From positions 1-11,240 of the forward strand of contig JADFGH010000030.1 in NCBI GenBank assembly GCA_022567775.1: 11,240 bases of DNA, written 5' to 3'. Source of the stretch: Pseudomonadota bacterium. Lineage in GTDB: Bacteria; Pseudomonadota; Gammaproteobacteria; Steroidobacterales; Woeseiaceae. Under the pieces are notes generated by a model. It was not told the DNA's origin and searched no databases. It was given only the letters and a program-made list of their open reading frames with translations. Made by a program: the position numbers and the translations under genes. This document shows positions 1 to 5,948 of the stretch, piece after piece (within the stretch, counting starts at the first letter, position 1; each line of letters opens with the position of its first letter).

Positions 1-722
1 TCGCCAAGCGGATTCATGAGCGGCGCGTCATCCAGAATCCAGTCGACCGGAAGCTCTACGAATCCGGTGGACTCACCGTCGGCAACAATCTCGTACGGCC
101 GATCGTCCGCCATTAACGACGAGTCATACAGAAAACCAAGCTCCATCAATAGTTCGAGCGTGTTGTCGGAGAAATTCCAGGACGGTGCGCGATATCCCAC
201 CGGCCGCTGGCCAATCAACTCTGTCATGCGCTGGACGGCCATTCGCAATAACCGTTCTTCGTCGGCGCGCGGCAACAGCGCATTTCTCTCGTGAATCCAG
301 CCATGAACTCCGATCTCATGGCGTCCGGACGCCTGGATCGCTTCGATCATTTCAGGTGCGAGCGAGAAACTGATCGCCGGACCGAAAAAAGACGCCCCGA
401 TGTCGTGCTCATCGAGGAGTCGCAGGATGCGTCCGAGCCCGACGCGGGCACCATACTGACCCTGTGAAAGTCCACCGATGCTCGTATCACCATTGCGCAG
501 CCAGATAGTTTCATTGTCCACGTCGAACGACAGCAATACCGCTACCCGTGCGCCGCCCGGCCAGCTATCGGGAGTCAGATCCCGGCCAGCCCTGACTTTG
601 TTGACTGCATCCGCGATACGCTGCTCCGACCATGCCCAGGATGGATCTTCGTCCTGGGCAAGCAGCGGCCGGGTTGCAGGAACAAATGCGACTACAACTG
701 CAATTAATATAAAAGCTCTCAT
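1..722 (-). CDS. Exported polysaccharide deacetylase-family protein (NodB/PuuE-like), C-terminus cut by window edge
   Basis: Only the first 240 residues are present; the frame is open to base 1. Residues 1-22 form a Sec signal peptide with probable cleavage at LLA|QDED, so the enzyme should act in the periplasm or outside. The NodB-fold motifs are visible in order: SFDVDNE (D67 and D69), HEIGVHGWIHE (H140 and H144, metal-ligand type), GYRAPSW (R178, P180) and GFLYDSSLMADD (196-207). This set resembles the H. pylori PgdA/PuuE branch of carbohydrate esterase family 4, whose members deacetylate glycans or hydrolyse cyclic amides such as allantoin; the substrate here cannot be told. The ATG at 722 is preceded by GGAG at 730-733 with 7-base spacing. 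It lies 19 bases after the FAD oxidoreductase and is probably the last visible operon gene. Confidence 0.88.
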   Translation of the reverse strand, partial: MRAFILIAVVVAFVPATRPLLAQDEDPSWAWSEQRIADAVNKVRAGRDLTPDSWPGGARVAVLLSFDVDNETIWLRNGDTSIGGLSQGQYGARVGLGRILRLLDEHDIGASFFGPAISFSLAPEMIEAIQASGRHEIGVHGWIHERNALLPRADEERLLRMAVQRMTELIGQRPVGYRAPSWNFSDNTLELLMELGFLYDSSLMADDRPYEIVADGESTGFVELPVDWILDDAPLMNPLG

Positions 723-741
723 GCTCTATCTCCCCCCCAAA

Positions 742-2013
742 TTACAACCTGTCTTTCAATCCATAGTAGATCATGCCCAGCGTGATCAATTGCCGGGAAA
801 AAGTTGCAGCACCAGGCACTCGCATGGTCTTCAGTTGTGAGATCACATCAAAACGTTCAGACGTTCCTGCGATCGCTTCTGCCAGGATCTGCCCGGTCAC
901 ATGCGTAACATTGATGCCGTGCCCCGAGTAGCCTTGCGCGTAGAGCACATTCGGCGCCACGCGCCCGAGCTGCACCGCCCGATTGACGGGGACAGCGATC
1001 GACCCACCCCAGGCGAATTCAAAGCGGGTATTGCGAAGCTGCGGATAAATTTTCAGCATCCGCGGCACAAGTTGCGATTTAATGAGTAGTGGGTCCATTC
1101 CAAAATAATTGCAGCGACCACCAAAGAGCAGGCGTTTGTCGGCACTGAGTCTGAAATACTGCAGAATGTAATTCGGGTCACAAACGGCGAGATCATCCCG
1201 ATTGATCTCCCGCACGAGCTCGGCAGTTAAGGGTTCCGAGGCGATAATGAAGCTGTTGACAGGTAGTACCTGCCCGCGCAGTTTTCGTTCAAGCCGGTGA
1301 TAGGCATTGCCGGCAATCACGACGAAATCCGCCTTGACTGCTCCGCTATCCGCGTGAACAACGGGTTTACTTCCGTGTTCAATATGGGTAACCGGAGACT
1401 GTTCGTAAATCGTTGCCCCGTTCACAACCGCGGCGCGCGCCTCCCCCACGCACAGATTCAGTGGGTGCAGATGTCCATTACCCATATTCAGCAATGCGCC
1501 AAGATAGGCATCAGTGCCAATCAGGTCACGGGTTTCGGCTTGCGACAGTAAGCGATGCTCATCCGCAAAATTATTGTCATCCAGATAACGGCAATTGTTC
1601 TCGAGATCGCGGACGTGCCGTGGCTTTATCGCTACATCGAGGTAACCATATTTGAGGTCACAGTCGATGTTGTAAGTGCGTACTCGCTGCCGAATAATCT
1701 CATGCCCTGCCCAGCGCAGATCCCAGACCGCCTGCTTGCCCATCATTTTTGCCAGCCGCTTTTCCGCGCTGATTCCTGCAATCAACTGACCGCCGTTGCG
1801 GCCGGACGCGCCCCAGCCAACCTTGTGGGCTTCCACGACGTGCACGTTGTAACCCTTTTCGGCCAGGTGAAGTGCCGTGGAAATGCCAGTAAACCCGGCG
1901 CCGACAACACAAACGTCTGCCCTGTGCTCGCCGCGCAGAGGCGCGAATTCAGTATGGTCGTTGACGGTTGCCGCGTAGTAGGAACCGACATGTGCGGGCT
2001 CGGTGCCGGTCAT
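742..2013 (-). CDS. FAD-dependent oxidoreductase, PuuB/OrdL-like (DAO family)
   Basis: A 423-residue protein with the DAO fold. The N-terminal SYYAATVNDH segment resembles the start of gamma-glutamylputrescine oxidase PuuB. The Rossmann dinucleotide motif GAGFTG is at 38-43, followed by E61 at the ribose-binding position and GWGASGRNGGQ at 66-76. A C-terminal AQGYSGHGIN segment closes the FAD site. There is no signal peptide, so it is cytoplasmic. Family members oxidise primary or secondary amines with oxygen, giving an aldehyde or imine plus peroxide; the substrate here is unknown. I chose ATG 2013 because it starts 4 bases after the nitrile hydratase alpha stop and gives a PuuB-like N-terminus. 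A GTG at 2058 in the same frame would add 15 residues read partly from a palindrome. No Shine-Dalgarno is seen at 2013, so translation probably depends on coupling. Confidence 0.9.
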   Translation of the reverse strand: MTGTEPAHVGSYYAATVNDHTEFAPLRGEHRADVCVVGAGFTGISTALHLAEKGYNVHVVEAHKVGWGASGRNGGQLIAGISAEKRLAKMMGKQAVWDLRWAGHEIIRQRVRTYNIDCDLKYGYLDVAIKPRHVRDLENNCRYLDDNNFADEHRLLSQAETRDLIGTDAYLGALLNMGNGHLHPLNLCVGEARAAVVNGATIYEQSPVTHIEHGSKPVVHADSGAVKADFVVIAGNAYHRLERKLRGQVLPVNSFIIASEPLTAELVREINRDDLAVCDPNYILQYFRLSADKRLLFGGRCNYFGMDPLLIKSQLVPRMLKIYPQLRNTRFEFAWGGSIAVPVNRAVQLGRVAPNVLYAQGYSGHGINVTHVTGQILAEAIAGTSERFDVISQLKTMRVPGAATFSRQLITLGMIYYGLKDRL

Positions 2014-2017
2014 AGCT

Positions 2018-2659
2018 TTATAGTTTATTGCGGGTTCGGTGCCGAACCCGCAAATCACGCTGCGTTCCGATCAGCGAATCCCGCGTTACCAGGCTGGCCA
2101 GTTTTTCCCCGGACCAGCCGTCGGTACCGGCAGGCCGTTGCGGTAACACCATGTAGCGCAATTCGGCCGTCGAGTCGTGCACCCTGACATCGACATCTTC
2201 ATTCAGCTTGACTCCGAATTCGGCCAGGACCTTGCGCGGTTCGCGAACCACGCGCGATCGATAACTTTTGGACTTGTACCAGGCAGGCGACATACCCAGC
2301 AGCGAACGCGGATAACAGGAGCACAACGTGCAAACGATAACGTTGTGGATGTTGCCGGTATTCTCCATCACCGTGAATTCATAAGGCGCGATGTCGAAGC
2401 CGGCTTCCTCCAGGGCTTTTCCACCATTGTTGAGCAGCCGTTCCCGGTACGCCGGATCGGTCCAGGCACGCGCCACGATTTTTGCACCGTTTTCGGGTGA
2501 CGCACCCTGCATCGCGGCGATCACCGCCTGTTCCTCATCCACAGTGTAATGCCCTGCTTCGATCAGCAGTTCGCGCAGCGCCAGCCCGATGCGCGCCGCG
2601 TCACTGGTCGGTTCCGGGTGATCCGCTTGAAACGTTCGCGTGTGATCGTGGCCTGTCAT
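2018..2659 (-). CDS. nthA: Nitrile hydratase / thiocyanate hydrolase-type alpha subunit, cobalt type
   Basis: A 213-residue catalytic subunit. The metal claw VCTLCSC is at 109-115 (C110, C113, C115). Thr after the first Cys marks the cobalt type in this family, and the last two Cys are normally oxidised to sulfinate and sulfenate. Other conserved blocks are NGAKIVARAWTDP (57-69), WYKSKSYRSRVVREPR (127-142), AEFG (146-149) and RPAGTDGW (175-182). Two usually aromatic sites differ: after the claw it reads CYPRSLLGMSP where nitrile hydratases typically have CYPWPVLGLPP, and VHDS (160-163) replaces VWDS. Residues 199-213 extend past the usual TRDSxIG ending. ATG 2659 overlaps the previous stop as ATGA and has GGAG 8 bases upstream, so I prefer it over TTG at 2677. 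The product would hydrate a nitrile to an amide, or hydrolyse a thiocyanate-like substrate. Confidence 0.9.
   Translation of the reverse strand: MTGHDHTRTFQADHPEPTSDAARIGLALRELLIEAGHYTVDEEQAVIAAMQGASPENGAKIVARAWTDPAYRERLLNNGGKALEEAGFDIAPYEFTVMENTGNIHNVIVCTLCSCYPRSLLGMSPAWYKSKSYRSRVVREPRKVLAEFGVKLNEDVDVRVHDSTAELRYMVLPQRPAGTDGWSGEKLASLVTRDSLIGTQRDLRVRHRTRNKL
2031..2050. repeat. 20-bp palindrome inside the 3' end of the alpha-subunit gene
   Basis: CGGGTTCGG (2031-2039) and CCGAACCCG (2042-2050) are exact inverted 9-base arms around a 2-base centre. In the minus-strand mRNA this is a strong hairpin ending about 17 bases before ATG 2013 of the FAD oxidoreductase. It encodes residues 204-210 (RVRHRTR) of the alpha subunit. 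No U-tract follows, so it is not a normal terminator; it could tune translation of the downstream gene. Confidence 0.7.
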
Positions 2660-2943
2660 GCCGCCGGCTCCAGCCAATGTTCGAATATCTCGATCTCGAG
2701 AATGTCACTTGCCGTGCCGTCATAGGGTTTCCACAATTCCGTTTGCGGGATGGTTACGCGATAAAGCCGCTGTGCAGGTTTTCCATCGCCACGGATAAAT
2801 TTCTCCGGCTCACCGTGCATGCCACAGACACGCTCGATGATGCCGACCTGCCCCTTGGCGTATGAAGGGACCCGATGGTGGACGGGCGGCGTACGATCAG
2901 CAATGCGCACTCGCTGTCCGGTTGTAAACTTTGGCGCAGTCAT
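2656..2943 (-). CDS. Nitrile hydratase beta C-terminal half as a separate subunit (ScnA/ToyL-like)
   Basis: A 95-residue protein matching only the C-terminal SH3-like domain of the nitrile hydratase beta subunit. It begins with KFTTGQRVRIADR (5-17), the barrel strand normally written as FxxGdrVRV. It continues with HHRVPSYAKGQVGIIERV (22-39), equivalent to the family's H-x-R-x-P-x-Y-x-x-G-x-x-G segment, and ends with FEHWLEP (87-93). In a normal two-gene nitrile hydratase this domain is fused to the helical half; here they are separate, as in thiocyanate hydrolase and the three-subunit toyocamycin nitrile hydratase. The role is structural plus second-shell contacts to the cobalt centre of the alpha subunit. 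The start is firm: GGAGG at 2951-2955 with 7-base spacing and an ATGA overlap with the preceding gene. Confidence 0.87.
   Translation of the reverse strand: MTAPKFTTGQRVRIADRTPPVHHRVPSYAKGQVGIIERVCGMHGEPEKFIRGDGKPAQRLYRVTIPQTELWKPYDGTASDILEIEIFEHWLEPAA
2668..2671 (-). promoter_or_regulatory. Shine-Dalgarno deciding the alpha-subunit start
   Basis: GGAG on the minus strand, 8 bases before ATG 2659. The upstream TTG at 2677 would place this site inside the coding sequence, so ATG 2659 is favoured. Confidence 0.6.
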
Positions 2944-3266
2944 GAGGCAGCCTCCGCCTGCTGCCGGTCGCGAATCGCCCTGGCTTTTTCCGCCAGCGCC
3001 ACCTCGCTGATGATGCCTCGTGACACGAGCGTATACGCGAGTGATTTAGCCCAGCGTTCATAGTAAGTGAAGTTCTCGTAATCCTCCGGCGTCAGGCGTT
3101 CTATGCCATCGCGCAATTCCGCGAAATCGCTGATCAGTCCTTTGCTGAGCGCGAGCCGCACCATGGCATCGATCTGCCATTCCCAATGCGCAATATCGTG
3201 CTCTGACAAATCGACCGGCCCGCCTTCCTGACCGCCGACATCATGTGGCCCCCATGATTCACTCAT
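2940..3266 (-). CDS. Nitrile hydratase beta N-terminal half as a separate subunit (ScnB/ToyK-like)
   Basis: A 108-residue helical protein with GPHDVGG at 6-12, the hallmark N-terminus of nitrile hydratase beta subunits, then LRDGIERLTPEDY (51-63) and TYYERW (67-72). The Arg in LRDGIE aligns with the beta-Arg that contacts the oxidised claw cysteines, which argues for a true beta half. The separate nitrile hydratase activator proteins (P14K type) resemble this domain but lack the HDVGG start. A canonical beta subunit of about 220 residues is thus split here into 108 plus 95 residues. The order N-half, C-half, alpha matches the scnB-scnA-scnC order of thiocyanate hydrolase as I recall it. The ATG is 12 bases after the amidohydrolase stop with little Shine-Dalgarno, suggesting coupling. 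Cytoplasmic. Confidence 0.85.
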   Translation of the reverse strand: MSESWGPHDVGGQEGGPVDLSEHDIAHWEWQIDAMVRLALSKGLISDFAELRDGIERLTPEDYENFTYYERWAKSLAYTLVSRGIISEVALAEKARAIRDRQQAEAAS

Positions 3267-3278
3267 CGCATGATCCAG

Positions 3279-4544
3279 TCACTGCCGGTAAACCACACCG
3301 TCCTTCATCACCAGTCGCACATTGCGCAGGTCGGATATGTCACGCCCGGGATCTCCCTCTACCGCAATGATGTCTGCCAGCAGCCCGGTGCGAATTCGCC
3401 CAACTTTATCGGCGATGTGAAACAGGCCGGCATTGATCGAGGTCGCGGATCTCAAAACATCTTCGGCGGGCATGCCGTAGTCCACCATCATCTCGAGCTC
3501 GCGAACATTGTCGCCGTGCGGGTAAACACCGACGTCCCCACCGAAACAAATCGTCACCCCGGCATCGAGTGCTGCCTTGAAGCTTCGCCTTTTGTTTTGT
3601 AGTCGCGGCGGCTCGGGATCGACGCCCTTGTTCCACCCCGAGTACTGCGCAATGGCATCACCCGCAGCCAGCGTCGGGCAAAGCGCCACATTGTGCTTAA
3701 CCATTAGTTTGTAGACGTCGGCCGTTGCTCCATCGCCGTGCTCTATGGTCTCGACGCCGGCAAGGATTGCCCTGCGCATTGCCTCAGCCGTCGACGCATG
3801 CGCTACAACCGGCCGTCCACTGCTCCTCGTTACCTCGACGATCGTTTCGAGCTCACGTTGTGTAAATGTCGGCGATGCGCCACCGTCGGGCCCCCAGCGA
3901 TAGTCCGCGTATACCTTGACGAAGTCGATGTTTCTGCCGATCTGGCTGCGCACGACACGAACCAGGTCATCATAGCCATCCGCGGTTTCCGCGCCGAGCG
4001 GAACATCGACTCCCTCATGGAACCCTTTCGGCCCGTAACTTCCGGTGGCCACCAGCGCCTTGCCGGCCACCAGCAAACGCGGGCCGGGAATAATTCCCTT
4101 GTTGATAGAATCGCGCACACCGACATCCGCGTAACCGGCACCTTCCGAACCAAGATCGCGCATTGTCGTGACGCCGGCCATCAGGGAATTCCTGACATGG
4201 TTGACGGCACGAGTGACCCGCTCCGCTATCGACTCTTTTAATACCTGGTCATTCCAGACGGTTTCATCGTAGGGATGCAGCAGGATGTGCGAATGACCTT
4301 CGATCAGGCCCGGTAGAAGCGTCTGGCCAGGCAGGTCGATGGACCTGTCGACATCCGTGGCAGGCGCATCATCGGCATCGCCTGCGTACAGAATGAAATT
4401 CCCTTTGACCAGCACGACCCAGCCGGCATGTGTTTGCTCACCGTCGAACACCTGCTCCGGCTTAAGCAAGGTAACGCTCTCTTGTGCGACAACGGCGTCG
4501 GAAACGCCGAGTACGATAGCTAACAAAAGAAAAACCTGTTTCAT
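3279..4544 (-). CDS. Exported metal-dependent amidohydrolase, imidazolonepropionase/Xaa-Pro dipeptidase-like
   Basis: A 421-residue protein with a signal peptide (MKQVFLLLAIVL..., probable cleavage VVA|QES after residue 20). The full binuclear amidohydrolase set is visible: HSH at 84-86, FVKVY with K210 as the probable carboxylated bridging lysine, VAHAS (H249), IEHG (H269) and GGD (D337) as the catalytic Asp. This matches the imidazolonepropionase-like branch, which includes prolidase-type enzymes such as Sgx9260 that release C-terminal proline or other residues from dipeptides. The real substrate is unknown; given the next genes, an amide is possible (inference). The frame stays open up to 4946, but that part overlaps the DUF6152 gene in another frame. 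ATG 4544 has AGAGG at 4552-4556 with 7-base spacing and starts the signal peptide. Confidence 0.9.
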   Translation of the reverse strand: MKQVFLLLAIVLGVSDAVVAQESVTLLKPEQVFDGEQTHAGWVVLVKGNFILYAGDADDAPATDVDRSIDLPGQTLLPGLIEGHSHILLHPYDETVWNDQVLKESIAERVTRAVNHVRNSLMAGVTTMRDLGSEGAGYADVGVRDSINKGIIPGPRLLVAGKALVATGSYGPKGFHEGVDVPLGAETADGYDDLVRVVRSQIGRNIDFVKVYADYRWGPDGGASPTFTQRELETIVEVTRSSGRPVVAHASTAEAMRRAILAGVETIEHGDGATADVYKLMVKHNVALCPTLAAGDAIAQYSGWNKGVDPEPPRLQNKRRSFKAALDAGVTICFGGDVGVYPHGDNVRELEMMVDYGMPAEDVLRSATSINAGLFHIADKVGRIRTGLLADIIAVEGDPGRDISDLRNVRLVMKDGVVYRQ

Positions 4545-4584
4545 CAACAAACCTCTTGGGAAACGAGTCAGGCCCCGGATCGGC

Positions 4585-4986
4585 TTACCAGTTGCCGAGC
4601 GTCTTGCCATCGGCAAGCCTGGCACCAACGAAAAAGCCTGCCCTGGAACCGTCCAGCATCGGATTGAATTTGATCTCGACAACATCACCCGGATTGAAGG
4701 AATTTGGTCTCCAGCCTTTTCTGAAAAGACTGTTGGGACCACCACCCTCGATGCTCCACTCCTCCTGCTCACCGCTTTCGTTTTCAATGTAAAGCTGTAT
4801 CCACACGTGCGGATTGGTCCACTGAAATTCCCTGACCGTTGCCGATTCCTGACGAACCAGGGACTTGTCAAACATAGCGCTGGAGTGGTGCGCCATTGCA
4901 GGCCTGGAAATCGGTACGAAAGCGATGACACTGGCAGCAAACACAATCGTGATTGCGGTTCTGTGCATGCTCAGGAAGGATCGCAT
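4585..4986 (-). CDS. Exported DUF6152 family protein
   Basis: A 133-residue protein with a signal peptide (probable cleavage AMA|HHSS after residue 32). The mature N-terminus HHSSAMFD, then REFQWTNPHVWI (52-63), GGGPNSLFRKGW (81-92) and NPGD (98-101) are the typical DUF6152 pattern. The function of this family is not known; the conserved N-terminal histidines of the mature protein could bind metal (inference). The family often sits beside exported WSGVW-type proteins, as it does here. The start at 4986 is chosen because it follows the upstream stop by one base, implying coupling. An internal ATG at 4968 would also leave a usable signal peptide but has no Shine-Dalgarno. The gap to the next gene is 40 bases. 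Confidence 0.82.
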   Translation of the reverse strand: MRSFLSMHRTAITIVFAASVIAFVPISRPAMAHHSSAMFDKSLVRQESATVREFQWTNPHVWIQLYIENESGEQEEWSIEGGGPNSLFRKGWRPNSFNPGDVVEIKFNPMLDGSRAGFFVGARLADGKTLGNW

Positions 4987-4987
4987 C

Positions 4988-5794
4988 TTAATTACTCTGC
5001 TTATTGTCAATGACGATATCAATCGTATTCCCTTCCGCGTCGAGCGTCAGCGTCTGGCCGAATTCTGTTATCGGGTTCCTGTTGTTTTCGGCACAGGCAT
5101 AATCATAAACCCGCGTGCCGTCCGGCAACTTCCGGAAATGCCGCACTACGTGCCACGACTCGCGCAGTGCGACCGGATCATCAATTGTGAGTTCTGCACG
5201 CAGCAGCCCTTCTTCTGTCATGAACATGCGCGTGCTGACGCGGGCCTGATCGCTCAATGTCAGGCCGCTGCGATCGAGCACCGTATTTTTCTCGCCGATC
5301 ATGCTGACGGTCGTGAAAACGAGTGTCTGTCCTTCCCAGTGTCCGACTGAATCGCCGGTAAATGTCGGCCACATTTCCTCAGGTAGCGGATGATCTCTGC
5401 CGTCGGTATAGATGCGCATGATGTTGGGGCCGTTCTCCGTGATGATCCAGGATTGTTCAGGCCGCACGATAAATTCATAGACATCCGGCAGTGCGAGCAA
5501 GCGAGGGAACCCGGCTGGCGTACCGCAAAAGGATATCGGGTCCGGCAATCTGTCTATTGCAGCCAATGCGAGGTTTGCCTTGTACCTGGCTTCCCAGACA
5601 TCGGTTAACGGCGGGTACTGACGGACTCCCGGGCTGCCGGCGCGCCCGTCTTTCGGTTCGACGGTTGACGGATCGAAAATGCCGCCGTTGCCCTCGAATC
5701 GCTCCCAGACACCGCTCCAGTCCGGCAGCGAGAGTGCGTCGGCAGCGATCGCGCATTGGCAACAGAGCAGGAGGTAAATCGACAGTAGTCGCAT
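4988..5794 (-). CDS. Exported WSGVW-type protein of unknown function
   Basis: A 268-residue protein with a short Cys-containing signal peptide (MRLLSIYLLLCCQC..., cleavage near residue 17-20). The mature part starts with LPDWSGVWER (23-32), has CGTPAGFPR (90-98), YEFIVRPEQSWIITE (106-120), RIYTDGRDHP (127-136), GDSVGHWEGQTLVFTT (147-162) and a Cys at 234. The WSGVW, YTDGRxHP and GHWEGxTLV segments recur in exported proteins of Gamma- and Alphaproteobacteria encoded beside DUF6152 genes; I know of no assigned activity. The two mature cysteines (C90, C234) could form a disulfide. It is the promoter-proximal gene of the minus-strand operon, with a loose Shine-Dalgarno (AGGGTG) before ATG 5794. 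Confidence 0.8.
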   Translation of the reverse strand: MRLLSIYLLLCCQCAIAADALSLPDWSGVWERFEGNGGIFDPSTVEPKDGRAGSPGVRQYPPLTDVWEARYKANLALAAIDRLPDPISFCGTPAGFPRLLALPDVYEFIVRPEQSWIITENGPNIMRIYTDGRDHPLPEEMWPTFTGDSVGHWEGQTLVFTTVSMIGEKNTVLDRSGLTLSDQARVSTRMFMTEEGLLRAELTIDDPVALRESWHVVRHFRKLPDGTRVYDYACAENNRNPITEFGQTLTLDAEGNTIDIVIDNKQSN

Positions 5795-5823
5795 GGCATC
5801 ACCCTATACCTGTTCGAATGCCG

Positions 5824-5851
5824 ATAATACGCCGTGCTGGAATTCGTTCAA
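5824..5851 (-). promoter_or_regulatory. Candidate sigma70 promoter for the minus-strand operon
   Basis: On the minus strand, TTGAAC (5846-5851) and TATTAT (5824-5829) are 16 bases apart, matching the consensus at 4/6 and 5/6 positions. Transcription would start near 5817, leaving a leader of about 22 bases before ATG 5794. Confidence 0.45.
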
Positions 5852-5878
5852 TGCGGGCAATCGGGCACAGCTCCTTCC

Positions 5879-5907
5879 TTGACAGATTTTCCCGCCGGCA
5901 GTACAAC
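5879..5907 (+). promoter_or_regulatory. Candidate sigma70 promoter for the FAH-family gene
   Basis: A perfect -35 TTGACA (5879-5884) is followed after exactly 17 bases by TACAAC (5902-5907), 4/6 to the -10 consensus. Transcription would start near 5914, giving a leader of about 35 bases with GGGGA before ATG 5949. Confidence 0.5.
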
Positions 5908-5948
5908 CGACTCACACAAGAATAATCTCGCCATCGTCGGGGAACATC

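Larger units (their letters stand above)
5795..5948. promoter_or_regulatory. Divergent intergenic promoter region
   Basis: This 154-base non-coding gap separates the two oppositely directed gene blocks and must hold promoters for both. One sigma70-like candidate is visible for each strand (given separately). I see no clear operator palindrome, and no regulator gene lies in the window. Confidence 0.75.

Noticed and set aside
1555..2187. Plus-strand open frame of 210 codons
   Set aside because: It is antisense to the FAD oxidoreductase and the alpha-subunit end, with low-complexity shadow composition and no domain.
2940..3266. Reading the small helical gene as a nitrile hydratase activator (P14K type)
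   Set aside because: It has the HDVGG start and the claw-contacting Arg of true beta subunits, and the remaining C-half gene alone would leave the enzyme without a beta N-half.
4545..4946. N-terminal extension of the amidohydrolase reading frame up to 4946
   Set aside because: It overlaps the well-supported DUF6152 gene in another frame, and a good ribosome site plus signal peptide define the start at 4544.
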